Assembly (NCBI GenBank): GCA_965243345.1
Contig: CBDEUR010000003.1
Span: 4,650,001-4,714,000, forward strand
From: Bin52 sp965243345
GTDB lineage: Bacteria > Pseudomonadota > Alphaproteobacteria > Thalassobaculales > Thalassobaculaceae
Length of the DNA: 64,000 nucleotides
Direction: 5' to 3'
Positions 1 to 8,061 of this stretch are shown in pieces. Every line of letters begins with the position of its first letter. Position 1 is the stretch's first letter. The notes beneath the pieces were generated by a model. The model saw only the letters and a list, made by a program, of their open reading frames with translations, ran no database searches and had not been told where the DNA came from. The position numbers and the translations under genes were made by a program.

Positions 1-2
1 CG

Positions 3-422
3 ACGGTGACGATGATCAACGACGAGGGCGAGAAGGCCACGACCGCGCTGGCGCTTGAAACCTCTTACGAGACCGACGCCTCCGTCTCCCCGCCGGCGGC
101 GGGGCCGGTCGTGAAGAAGGACCGTTTCACCGTGCCTGTCGGCATTCCGGTCCCGCTGCTCGCCGAAGCGGTGTTCGCCAATGCGGGGACGAACCCGGGA
201 TTCACGGAGGTGGAGTTCTCCACCGGGGACTACTACCAGCCGCGCTCCGGAATCTACCGCGGCCGCCTCTGGGTGGAGACCAGGCCCCTCAAGGCCCTGC
301 GCGCCCTGCCGTCGCCGCCTCCCAACCCCTTCACGGTCACCGTCACGGTGACGATGGCCAATGACGAGGGCGAGACGGCCACGGCCGAACTCACCCTGGA
401 AACGCCGTACGACGACGACTGA
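3..422 (+). CDS. Secreted repeat protein, C-terminal part (5' end outside window)
   Basis: The reading frame is open from base 3, so the gene begins upstream of the window. It holds the tail of one repeat (motif TMINDEGEKAT) and one full repeat of about 100 residues at about 120-419. That repeat has the family landmarks FANAGTNPGFTEVEFST, a DYY motif, a GIY..G..WV segment, ALPSPPPNPFTV and TMANDEGETAT. The same unit recurs in the next four genes. The alternating hydrophobic pattern of the second half suggests a beta-sandwich (Ig- or cadherin-like) fold, but I do not recognise a named family. It is followed after 38 bases by another member of the family. The function is unknown; a secreted or surface role is inferred from the signal peptides of its paralogues. 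Confidence 0.8.
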   Translation, partial: TVTMINDEGEKATTALALETSYETDASVSPPAAGPVVKKDRFTVPVGIPVPLLAEAVFANAGTNPGFTEVEFSTGDYYQPRSGIYRGRLWVETRPLKALRALPSPPPNPFTVTVTVTMANDEGETATAELTLETPYDDD

Positions 423-460
423 GCCGGACGGGAACCGTTCCCGACGAAAGGGAAGACGCC

Positions 461-1261
461 ATGACCAACGAGCGACAACGGGCCATTGAGCCGCCGCGCA
501 GGCCGGGCCGTTTTGCGGCGTTCGCGGCCGCGCTGGTCGCGGGCCTGCTGCTGGGCGGCGCCCCGGCGGTGGCGGAGCCGGTGTTCGATTCAAGCCGAGC
601 CTTCACCTCGATACAGGTCGACGACCCGACCGCTTCCCCCTTTGCGGCCGGATACTTCTTCAAGAACGCGGGAACCAACCCGAGGTTCACCGAGGCGGTG
701 TTCTCCACCATGGCGTACTACCAGTCCTGGGGAACCGGTATCCGGAACGGCTTGCTCGTCGTGAGGACCAAGTCGGCCGAAGACCTGACAGCCCTGCCTT
801 CGCCGCCATCCAGCCCCTTCGCAGTCACGGTCAGGCTGACGATGACCAACGACGAGGGCGAGACGGCCACGGGCACAGTGACGTTCAAGACGACGTACGA
901 GTTGTTCGTTCCGGGGCAGCCGCCGGTCTTCGAATCGTCGGAATTCGGGCCATCGAATCCGGCAAATGCGCCTGTTGGCACGCTGGTCAGCGTTTTCGTC
1001 GATGAAGTGTTCGACCGCGCCGGGACCAACCCGCGCTTCACCGACGCGGAGTTCTCGACCACGGACTACTACGACAGGGGCTATATCGGAACACACGGCG
1101 AGCGCATTTACGTGAAGGTCAAGCGCGCCGGGGACCTGAGGGCCCTGCCGACGCCGCCGCCCAACCCCTTCACGGTCGATGTCACGGCGACGATGACCAA
1201 CGACGAGGGCCAGACGGCCACGGGCACGATCGTCTTCAGAACCTACTGGGACAACAGATGA
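461..1261 (+). CDS. Secreted two-repeat protein, tandem family member 2
   Basis: This 266-residue protein starts with a conserved leader (MTNERQRAIEPP), then a hydrophobic segment ending GAPAVAEP that looks like a Sec signal peptide cleaved near residue 38. Two copies of the ~100-residue repeat follow, at about residues 45-145 and 155-265, each with NAGTNPRFT, a YY motif, a LPSPP/LPTPP turn and TMTNDEG. The leader is nearly identical in the next three genes, so the family grew by whole-gene duplication. The start fits an AAAGGGAAG-like site just upstream. No catalytic motif is visible. It is probably a structural, adhesive or exported protein, and possibly cargo of the transporter encoded downstream (inference). 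Confidence 0.85.
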   Translation: MTNERQRAIEPPRRPGRFAAFAAALVAGLLLGGAPAVAEPVFDSSRAFTSIQVDDPTASPFAAGYFFKNAGTNPRFTEAVFSTMAYYQSWGTGIRNGLLVVRTKSAEDLTALPSPPSSPFAVTVRLTMTNDEGETATGTVTFKTTYELFVPGQPPVFESSEFGPSNPANAPVGTLVSVFVDEVFDRAGTNPRFTDAEFSTTDYYDRGYIGTHGERIYVKVKRAGDLRALPTPPPNPFTVDVTATMTNDEGQTATGTIVFRTYWDNR

Positions 1262-1313
1262 CGGCCATGCCGAGACCGCTATCCGTGTCCGGACCGGGCG
1301 CAGGGAGGGCACC

Positions 1314-2126
1314 ATGACCATCGAGCATCATCGGACCATCGAGCCGCGGCTCCGGCCGCGCCGTTTCGCCGCGTTCGTGGCGCCGCTGGCGGCGGCAGTG
1401 CTGCTGGGCGCTCCGCCGGCAGCGGCGGAACCGACCGTAAAGCTGTCGCGCATTGCCGCGCATCCCGGGGTCGAGTTCAGCCTTCCCGCCGATGCCGTGT
1501 TCGCCGACGCGGGGACGAACCCGGAATTCACCGAAGCGGAGTTCTCGACCACGGAGTACTACGATCGAAGCGGCATCGACGCTGACGGCGTTCTCTGGGT
1601 GCAGGCCAAGGCCGTCAAGGACCTGAACGACCTGCCATCGCCGCCGACCAGCCCCTTCGAGGTCACGGCCGCGGTAACGATGACCAACGATGAAGGCCAA
1701 ACGGCCTCGGCCACGCTGACCTTCATCACGAGGTACTCCCGGGAAGCGAGCGCGCCACCACCGCCGTCCGTCAGAACATGGCAAACCGGAGCGTCGCCGT
1801 CGCGTCCGCAGAATGCGCCTGCCGGCACGCTGATCAGCACTTCAGTCGAAGAGTTCTTCGACAATCCGGGGACAAACCCGAGGTTCATCGACGCGGAGTT
1901 CTCGACCACCGAGTACTACGACGTCGCCCGCGTCAGCGCATACGACCCGGCGGAACCCACGAGTGGCCGCATTCTGGTGAAGGCCAAGCTTCCCAAGGAC
2001 CTGAAGGCCCTGCCGACGCCACCGCCCAACCCCTTCACGGTCACGGCCGTGGCGACGATGACCAATGACGAAGGTCAGAAGGCGCAGGTCACGATCACCT
2101 ACAAGACGTCCTGGGACAACAGGTGA
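1314..2126 (+). CDS. Secreted two-repeat protein, tandem family member 3
   Basis: This 270-residue paralogue has the leader MTIEHHRTIEPR, a signal peptide ending in an AAAEP context, and two repeats (about residues 40-140 and 155-270). The first repeat carries DAGTNPEFTEAEFSTTEYY and the second NPGTNPRFIDAEFSTTEYY. The second repeat has an insertion between the YY motif and the G-I/L-VK strand. Spacing to the neighbours is about 50 bases on each side and all copies point the same way, which suggests co-transcription. The role is unknown. Confidence 0.85.
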   Translation: MTIEHHRTIEPRLRPRRFAAFVAPLAAAVLLGAPPAAAEPTVKLSRIAAHPGVEFSLPADAVFADAGTNPEFTEAEFSTTEYYDRSGIDADGVLWVQAKAVKDLNDLPSPPTSPFEVTAAVTMTNDEGQTASATLTFITRYSREASAPPPPSVRTWQTGASPSRPQNAPAGTLISTSVEEFFDNPGTNPRFIDAEFSTTEYYDVARVSAYDPAEPTSGRILVKAKLPKDLKALPTPPPNPFTVTAVATMTNDEGQKAQVTITYKTSWDNR

Positions 2127-2178
2127 CGGCCATGCCGAGACCGCCATCCACGTCCGGGCCGGGTGCGAGGAGAGCGCC

Positions 2179-2985
2179 ATGACTGTCGAGCGACATCGGG
2201 CAATCGAGACGCCGCCCGGGCCGGCCCGTTCCCCGGCCTTCGCGTTCGCGCTGGCGGCGGCGTTGTTGCTGGGCGGCGCGTCGGCGGCGGCGGAGCCGAC
2301 CCCCAGGCCGCAGGTGAAACCGACCGAGGTGGCCCCGGGCGCCACCGCCGGCGGCAGGGCCTTCGAGATGTTCGAGAATGCGGGGACGAACCCGAGATAC
2401 ACCGATGCGGCCTTCTCCCCGACGAAGGAATGGCACGACCCCGTCAGCGGCATCCAGGGCCATGGCGGCCTTTGGGTGAAGCCCAAGACCACCGATGAGC
2501 TGAATGCCCTGCCGTCGCCGCCGCCCAGTCCCTTCACGGTCGATGTCACGGTCACGATGGTCAATGACGAGGGTGAGACGGCCTCGGGCACGTGGAGATA
2601 CCGGACGACCTATGCCAGGGCCTCCACCCCTGCTCCGGCGCCCTTGCCGCCCGGCGCGCCGCCGGCGGACCCCTCGCCGAGCTCAGCCGGCCTGGAGAGG
2701 CAGGCGCCTCCCGGCACGCTGGTCATCGTCAAGCCCGCCCAGGCGTTCGAAAATGCAGGAACGCACCCGATCTTCACCGACGCGGTGTTCTCCACCACGG
2801 AATACTACGAGCCGGATATCGGCATCTACGGCGGCTCCCTCTGGGTGAAGGCCAGGTCCTCCTCCGACCTGCTCGCCATGACCCCGCAGCCGCCAAATCC
2901 CCTCACGGTCACGGCCGAGGTGACGATGACCAACGACGAGGGCGACACCGCATCGGGCAAGGTGACGTTCGTGACGGAGTACTGA
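2179..2985 (+). CDS. Secreted two-repeat protein, tandem family member 4
   Basis: A longer in-frame start exists at 2065, but it overlaps the previous gene. The ATG at 2179 follows a GAGGAG-type ribosome site and opens the family leader MTVERHRAIE, so it is preferred (268 residues). The signal peptide ends SAAAEP. The first repeat is divergent (NAGTNPRYTDAAFSPTKEW, with the usual YY replaced by EWH); the second has NAGTHPIFTDAVFSTTEYY. A proline-rich linker of about 25 residues (APLPPGAPPADP) separates them. The function is unknown. Confidence 0.83.
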   Translation: MTVERHRAIETPPGPARSPAFAFALAAALLLGGASAAAEPTPRPQVKPTEVAPGATAGGRAFEMFENAGTNPRYTDAAFSPTKEWHDPVSGIQGHGGLWVKPKTTDELNALPSPPPSPFTVDVTVTMVNDEGETASGTWRYRTTYARASTPAPAPLPPGAPPADPSPSSAGLERQAPPGTLVIVKPAQAFENAGTHPIFTDAVFSTTEYYEPDIGIYGGSLWVKARSSSDLLAMTPQPPNPLTVTAEVTMTNDEGDTASGKVTFVTEY

Positions 2986-3031
2986 CGAGATGCACCGAGA
3001 CAACCCGTGCAGGTTCGGAAACGAGGACGCA

Positions 3032-4579
3032 ATGACCGCTGAGCGACACCGGAATACCCAGCCGTCGAATTCGAGAGGCGCCGCGGCGGGCTCCACCCGG
3101 CCGCGCGGGTCGGCCAGCCGTTTCGCGGGGTTCGCGGCCGCTGTGGCCGCGGCACTGCTGCTGGGCGGCGCGCCGGTGGCGGCGGAGCCGACCTTCAGGT
3201 CGTGGAACGCGTCGTTCGACTTCCTTGCCGACAACTCGTACCGGATTTCCGCCGGAGCGCACCTGTTCACCGACGCGGGAACGAACCCGAGATTCACCGA
3301 CGTGGTGTTCTCGACCCTGGAGTACTACCGGTCCGGCTCGACCGGTATCCAGGATGGCGTCCTTGTGGTGACGATCAAGTCCGCGACGGAGTTGAGCGCC
3401 CTGGCATCTCCGCCGTCCAGCCCCTTCACGGTCACGGCCGAGGTAACGATGACCAACGACGAGGGGGAGACGGCCTCGGGCACGCTGCAACTCAAGACAA
3501 CCTACACCGCCACATCGGCTCCTCCGGAGCGACCGAAGCCGAGCTTCGTACCGCAGGACGCGATACCCGCGCCCGTCCGCGCCTATACCCATGCCTACGC
3601 CAAGGATGTGTTCGCCAATGCGGGGACGAACCCGAGGTTCTCCGGTGTGACGTTCTCGACCCTGGAATACTACTCCACCGGCCGCATCACCAACGGTGTC
3701 GTGCAGGTGGTGGTCAAGTCCGCGGAGAAGCTGCGCGCCCTGCCGCTGCCGCCGCCCAGCCCGTTCACGGTCACGGCCGAGGTGACGATGACCAACGACG
3801 AGGGCGATACCGCCTCGGGCACGCTGACATTCAGGACGACGTACGACACTGCGCCCTCCGTACAGGCTGCTTCGCCGCCGCCGAAGCCGAGCTTCAAGCA
3901 CCCGCAAAAGTGGGACCTGCCCCTGAACAGACTGACCATATGGCGGGCCGGGAGGTTCTTTGACAATGCGGGCACCAACCCGAGATTCACCGAGGTGATG
4001 TTCTCGACCGAGGACTACTACCGGTTCGGGGCGACCACGACCGGTATCCGGAGCAACCAGGTCTACGTCAGGACCAAGACCGCCGAGCAGCTGAACGCCC
4101 TGGCTCTGCCGCCGCCCAGTCCCTTCACGGTTACTGCCACGGCGACGATGGTCAACGACGAGGGCCAGACCGCCACGGGCACCTTCGCATTCACGACGTC
4201 GTACCCCAGGGCCTCCAGCGCCCCGCCGCTTCCCTCGGGGCCCCCGCCGGCCTTCAAGCCGCAGCGCGTATGGACCATGCCTCTCAACACCCTGACCAGC
4301 TGGAGACCTGCTGAGTTCTTCGACAATGCGGGAACCAACCCGGTGTTCACCGACGCGGTGTTCTCGACCGAGGACTACTACCAGTTCGGAGCGGCCACGA
4401 CCGGCATCCGGCACGGCCGCGTATTCATCAGGACCAAGACCGCCGGGCAGCTGAACGCCCTGGCTCTGCCGCCGCCCAGCCCCTTCATGGTCTCGGCCGC
4501 GGTGACGATGACCAATGACGAGGGTCACACGGCCACGGGCACGTTCGCCTTCAGGACGACCTATCCGAGGGACCAGTAG
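3032..4579 (+). CDS. Secreted four-repeat protein, tandem family member 5
   Basis: This is the longest member (515 residues from the ATG at 3032, which opens the family leader MTAERHRN; a start at 2990 is less likely). After a signal peptide ending GAPVAAEP it carries four repeats at about 3220-3510, 3540-3850, 3900-4210 and 4260-4570, joined by short proline-rich linkers. Repeats 3 and 4 are very similar to each other, both with FFDNAGTNP, STEDYY and a TTGIR segment, which points to a recent internal duplication. It ends only about 60 bases before the ABC transporter operon, in the same direction, so the family and the transporter may be co-expressed. Confidence 0.85.
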   Translation: MTAERHRNTQPSNSRGAAAGSTRPRGSASRFAGFAAAVAAALLLGGAPVAAEPTFRSWNASFDFLADNSYRISAGAHLFTDAGTNPRFTDVVFSTLEYYRSGSTGIQDGVLVVTIKSATELSALASPPSSPFTVTAEVTMTNDEGETASGTLQLKTTYTATSAPPERPKPSFVPQDAIPAPVRAYTHAYAKDVFANAGTNPRFSGVTFSTLEYYSTGRITNGVVQVVVKSAEKLRALPLPPPSPFTVTAEVTMTNDEGDTASGTLTFRTTYDTAPSVQAASPPPKPSFKHPQKWDLPLNRLTIWRAGRFFDNAGTNPRFTEVMFSTEDYYRFGATTTGIRSNQVYVRTKTAEQLNALALPPPSPFTVTATATMVNDEGQTATGTFAFTTSYPRASSAPPLPSGPPPAFKPQRVWTMPLNTLTSWRPAEFFDNAGTNPVFTDAVFSTEDYYQFGAATTGIRHGRVFIRTKTAGQLNALALPPPSPFMVSAAVTMTNDEGHTATGTFAFRTTYPRDQ

Positions 4580-4641
4580 GTGGGCTGGACGACTGCATGT
4601 GTCGTGGTGGCGACCGGCCCTTTCGGCAGGGAGCGGGCGGG

Positions 4642-5364
4642 ATGCTTCGGCTGAAGGACGTTCGCAAGACCTATGTCATCGGGCCGACGTCCGTGGACGT
4701 CCTGCGCGGCGTCGATCTCGACGTGAACCGGGGAGATTTCGTCTCGATCATGGGGGCTTCGGGATCGGGCAAGTCGACCCTGATGAACATCATCGGACTT
4801 CTCGATGCGCCCAGCAGCGGCTCCTATTCGCTGGACGGGCTCGAGGTCTCCGCGATGACCGACAACCGGAGGTCGGCGATCCGCAACGCCAGTATCGGCT
4901 TCGTGTTCCAGTCGTTCCACCTTCTGCCCCGCCTGACTGCGCTCGAGAATGTGCGCCTTCCGCTGATGTACCGCGGCGTGGGCAGCGCCGAGATGAACCG
5001 CCGGGCCCGCGGGGCGCTGGAGAGGGTCGGCATGGCGGACAGGGCCGACCACAGGCCGAACGAGCTGTCTGGCGGACAGCAGCAGCGCGTGGCGATCGCC
5101 CGCGCGCTGGCGGGGGAGCCGGCCATCGTGCTGGCCGACGAGCCGACCGGCGCCCTCGATCCCGCCACCGGGACCGACATCATGAACCTGTTTGCCGAGT
5201 TGAACGGGGAAGAGGAGACGACCCTCATCGTCATCACCCACGATCCGGAAGTCGCCCTCCGGTGCACGCGGCGCACCCATATCGGCGACGGCGTGCTTGT
5301 CGAGGAGGGTGAGTCCGGACCCGCTGCTTCCCGGCCGCCGGCGGTCGGGGAGGAAGGGGGGTGA
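4642..5364 (+). CDS. ABC transporter ATP-binding protein, MacB/LolD type
   Basis: This 240-residue ATPase shows all expected motifs: Walker A GASGSGKST (residues 38-46), a Q-loop in FVFQSFHLLPRLTALENV, the signature LSGGQQQR, Walker B VLADEPTGALD and the H-loop VITHD. The FHLLPRLTALENV stretch and the length are typical of ATPases partnered with FtsX-like permeases (MacB, LolD). The ATG at 4642 is chosen over 4597 because it aligns with the family start. It is followed after 4 bases by the permease. With the adaptor and TolC-like genes downstream it would power a tripartite envelope-spanning exporter. Confidence 0.92.
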   Translation: MLRLKDVRKTYVIGPTSVDVLRGVDLDVNRGDFVSIMGASGSGKSTLMNIIGLLDAPSSGSYSLDGLEVSAMTDNRRSAIRNASIGFVFQSFHLLPRLTALENVRLPLMYRGVGSAEMNRRARGALERVGMADRADHRPNELSGGQQQRVAIARALAGEPAIVLADEPTGALDPATGTDIMNLFAELNGEEETTLIVITHDPEVALRCTRRTHIGDGVLVEEGESGPAASRPPAVGEEGG

Positions 5365-5368
5365 CGCC

Positions 5369-6562
5369 ATGGTGTTGAAGTCCAATGTCAAGGAGGCGGT
5401 CGTCAGCCTGTACGCCTCGAAGCAGCGCAGCCTGCTGGCGCTGATCGGCATCGTGATCGGCATTGGTTCCGTCATCGCCATGCTCTCGGTAGGCACGATC
5501 GCCAAGCGCCAGTCGCTGGAGCGGTTCCGGGAGCTGGGCACCGACTACCTCACCATCCAGGTCCGCAATCTCGGCGCGGGATCTCCCGGGGGGAGGTCGG
5601 GGCTCCCGTTGGCGGATGCGGTGGGGTTGGCGGAAGGAACCTCGTCGATCGCCGGTGCCGCCCCCTGGAGCCAGGGCTACGGGGCGGTGGTGTATCGCGG
5701 CAAGAAGGTGGCGGACGCCCCGGCTCTCGGGGTCACCGGGACGTTCCTCGCGCTGAACCGGCTGCGGCTGGCCGAGGGCCGGGCGATCTCGGACCTGGAC
5801 TACCGCCGCGCCCACTGCGTCGTCGGGGCGAAGGTCGCCGCCTCGCTCCGGCGCGCCGGAGCGCAACAGGCGGTGGGTGAAACGATCCGGCTGCAGGACC
5901 GCGTCTGTACCGTCGTCGGCGCGCTGCGCTCCGCCCCGAGATTCGGCATGCAGCCCTTTGACGCCGACCGGGCGGTGCTGATCCCCGTCTCCACTGCGGA
6001 GCGCATGTTCCCGCAGCAGGGGATCAACCAGATGGTCGCCCGCATGAAGCCGGAGATCCACCACACGGCGGCGACGGCGGAGGTGCAGGACTATTTCCGC
6101 CGCAAGGCGCCGCGCGTGGCGGTCTCGGTGCAGAGCGCGCAGAGGCTGATCGAGCAGATGCAGCGCCAGACGCAGACCTTCGCGCTGCTGCTGGCGGCGA
6201 TCGGCAGCATCTCGCTGATCGTGGGCGGGGTCGGGGTGATGAACGTGATGCTGGTCTCGGTGACCGAGCGGCGAAAGGAGATCGGGATCCGGCGGGCGCT
6301 CGGCGCACGGCGTTTCGACATCCAGAGCCAGTTCCTGACCGAGTCGGTGGTGCTGTCGCTGATCGGCGGGGTGTTCGACATCGGCGTGGGCGTCGGGGGC
6401 ACCTGGGCCTTCTGCCATTTCTCGGGCTGGCAGTTCCTGGTCGATCCCACCGCCACGGCGCTGGGGTTTGTCGTCTCCTGTTTCGTCGGGGTGTTCTTCG
6501 GGCTGCAGCCCGCGCACCAGGCGGCGCGGCTCGATCCCATCGCCGCGTTGAGATCGGCATAG
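5369..6562 (+). CDS. ABC transporter permease, MacB/FtsX family
   Basis: This 397-residue membrane protein has the MacB plan. An N-terminal membrane helix (LLALIGIVIGIGSVIAML) is followed by a periplasmic domain of about 220 residues and three C-terminal helices in an FtsX domain. The FtsX region contains IGGVGVMNVMLVSVTERRKE followed by IGIRRALGAR, the classical cytoplasmic coupling segment. The ATPase is a separate gene, unlike E. coli MacB, where it is fused. The ATG at 5369 is preferred over 5297 because the longer form overlaps the ATPase and adds no recognisable sequence. It is the predicted mechanotransmission subunit of the operon. Confidence 0.9.
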   Translation: MVLKSNVKEAVVSLYASKQRSLLALIGIVIGIGSVIAMLSVGTIAKRQSLERFRELGTDYLTIQVRNLGAGSPGGRSGLPLADAVGLAEGTSSIAGAAPWSQGYGAVVYRGKKVADAPALGVTGTFLALNRLRLAEGRAISDLDYRRAHCVVGAKVAASLRRAGAQQAVGETIRLQDRVCTVVGALRSAPRFGMQPFDADRAVLIPVSTAERMFPQQGINQMVARMKPEIHHTAATAEVQDYFRRKAPRVAVSVQSAQRLIEQMQRQTQTFALLLAAIGSISLIVGGVGVMNVMLVSVTERRKEIGIRRALGARRFDIQSQFLTESVVLSLIGGVFDIGVGVGGTWAFCHFSGWQFLVDPTATALGFVVSCFVGVFFGLQPAHQAARLDPIAALRSA

Positions 6563-6564
6563 GC

Positions 6565-8061
6565 ATGGACGTCGCGCCGCAGTTCCGGGCCCGGGCGGGT
6601 TTGCGCGCCGTCGCGGCGGCAGCACTGGCGGGCTGCCTGGCGGTGGCCGAGCCCGTGTCGGGCAGCCCGCTCGAGCAGGAACTGACGCTGGCACAGTGCA
6701 TCGAGCTGGCAGTGCGCAACAACCGGGACCTCGCGGTAAGCCGTCTCGGCCGTCTCGCCGACCGGCTGATCCTCGAGGACGCCGAGGATGCGTTCCGGGC
6801 CCGTCCGAGGCTCGGCCTGTCCGCGACCGGCGACTCGAGGCAATCGGCGTCGGGGCGAAGCCGGGTCGCGACGCTCGGGTTCAAGCCGGCGGTGACGGTT
6901 CGGCTTCCGACCGGCGGGGAAGTCAGCATGGATGCGAGCGGCACGGCGACGAGCCCGGGTCCGGGGGCCGAGCGCCGCGTCGACCAGTCCGTAGGGGTGA
7001 CGTTCAGACAACCCCTGCTGAAGGGCGGAGGAACGACGGTCGGCACCGCCAGCGTCGTGAGGGCACAGCGCGCGGAACGGGGCAATGTCCTCGCCTTCAG
7101 GGAAACCGTCGCCGGCCTCGTGGCCCGGACCGTCCGGGCCTACCGGGGCCTCATCCAGAGGATGCGCTCGCTGGAGATTGCGGAACGGTCCCTCCAGCGG
7201 GCGCGCGATCAGCTGGCGGTGAACCGGGTGCTGATCCAGACGGGCAGGATGGCGCGGCAGGACATCGTGCAGACCGAGGCGAGCGTCGCGGAGCGGGAGT
7301 TGAGCCTGACCGAGGCGGAGGGCGCGCTCAACGACGCCCGGCTCGCCCTGATCGACATTCTCGATATCGACAGCCGGACCCGGATCGTGCCGACTGAGGC
7401 CCTGCGTGTCGAGCCTGTGGACATCGATCGCGACCGGAGCGTGGAGGCCGCGCTTGCCAACCGTCCCGACTATCTGCGCGCCCTGCTTTCCGTCGAGCAG
7501 GCCGAGACGGCTCTCGTACTGGCGGAGGATGCGCGCAGGTGGGGTCTGAGCCTCACCGCCTCGGCGGCATTCGGGCACAGCGGGCGTTCGCTGAGGGAGG
7601 CCTACAGCCGGTTCGACGACGACTATCGGGTCGGGCTCACCCTGGACGTGCCGCTCGGCGCGGATGCGGACACCTCGCGCCGCGCCCACGAGCGGGCGAG
7701 GATCGCGCTCAGGCAATCGCGCCTGCGTGTGGTGGAGATGCGCCAGTCGATCGAGGTCGAGGTGCGCGGCGCGGTGCGCAAGGTCGAGGTGCAGCTGCGC
7801 CGTGCCGAGCTGGCCCGGCAGGCGCGGCAGCTCGCCGAACGGAAGCTCGAGACCGAGCGGACCAAGCTGAATGCCGGCCTGTCCAGCAACTTCCGGCTGG
7901 TCAGGTTCGAGGACGACCTGGTGCGAAGCCAGAACAGCGAAGTCGATGCGACCATCGCCTATCTGGACGCCCTGACGGCGCTCGACCAGGCGCTCGGGAC
8001 CACGCTGGACACCTGGGAGATCGATATCGGCACGCCGGAAAGTGACGGGGTGGAGCAATGA
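6565..8061 (+). CDS. TolC-family outer-membrane efflux channel
   Basis: This 498-residue protein has two long helical repeats typical of TolC/OprM, starting at LTLAQCIELAVRNNRDLAV. The N-terminus ends in LAGC at residues 21-24, a lipobox, so it may be an outer-membrane lipoprotein like OprM. The second half holds the conserved R-L-RVVEMRQSIEVEVR helix. It starts 2 bases after the permease stop and its own stop overlaps the ATG of the adaptor gene (ATGA at 8058-8061), so the four genes are translationally linked. Confidence 0.9.
   Translation: MDVAPQFRARAGLRAVAAAALAGCLAVAEPVSGSPLEQELTLAQCIELAVRNNRDLAVSRLGRLADRLILEDAEDAFRARPRLGLSATGDSRQSASGRSRVATLGFKPAVTVRLPTGGEVSMDASGTATSPGPGAERRVDQSVGVTFRQPLLKGGGTTVGTASVVRAQRAERGNVLAFRETVAGLVARTVRAYRGLIQRMRSLEIAERSLQRARDQLAVNRVLIQTGRMARQDIVQTEASVAERELSLTEAEGALNDARLALIDILDIDSRTRIVPTEALRVEPVDIDRDRSVEAALANRPDYLRALLSVEQAETALVLAEDARRWGLSLTASAAFGHSGRSLREAYSRFDDDYRVGLTLDVPLGADADTSRRAHERARIALRQSRLRVVEMRQSIEVEVRGAVRKVEVQLRRAELARQARQLAERKLETERTKLNAGLSSNFRLVRFEDDLVRSQNSEVDATIAYLDALTALDQALGTTLDTWEIDIGTPESDGVEQ

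Noticed and set aside
2065..2178. Upstream start for the fourth repeat protein
   Set aside because: It overlaps the previous gene and lacks the conserved leader; the ATG at 2179 has a good ribosome site and the family N-terminus.
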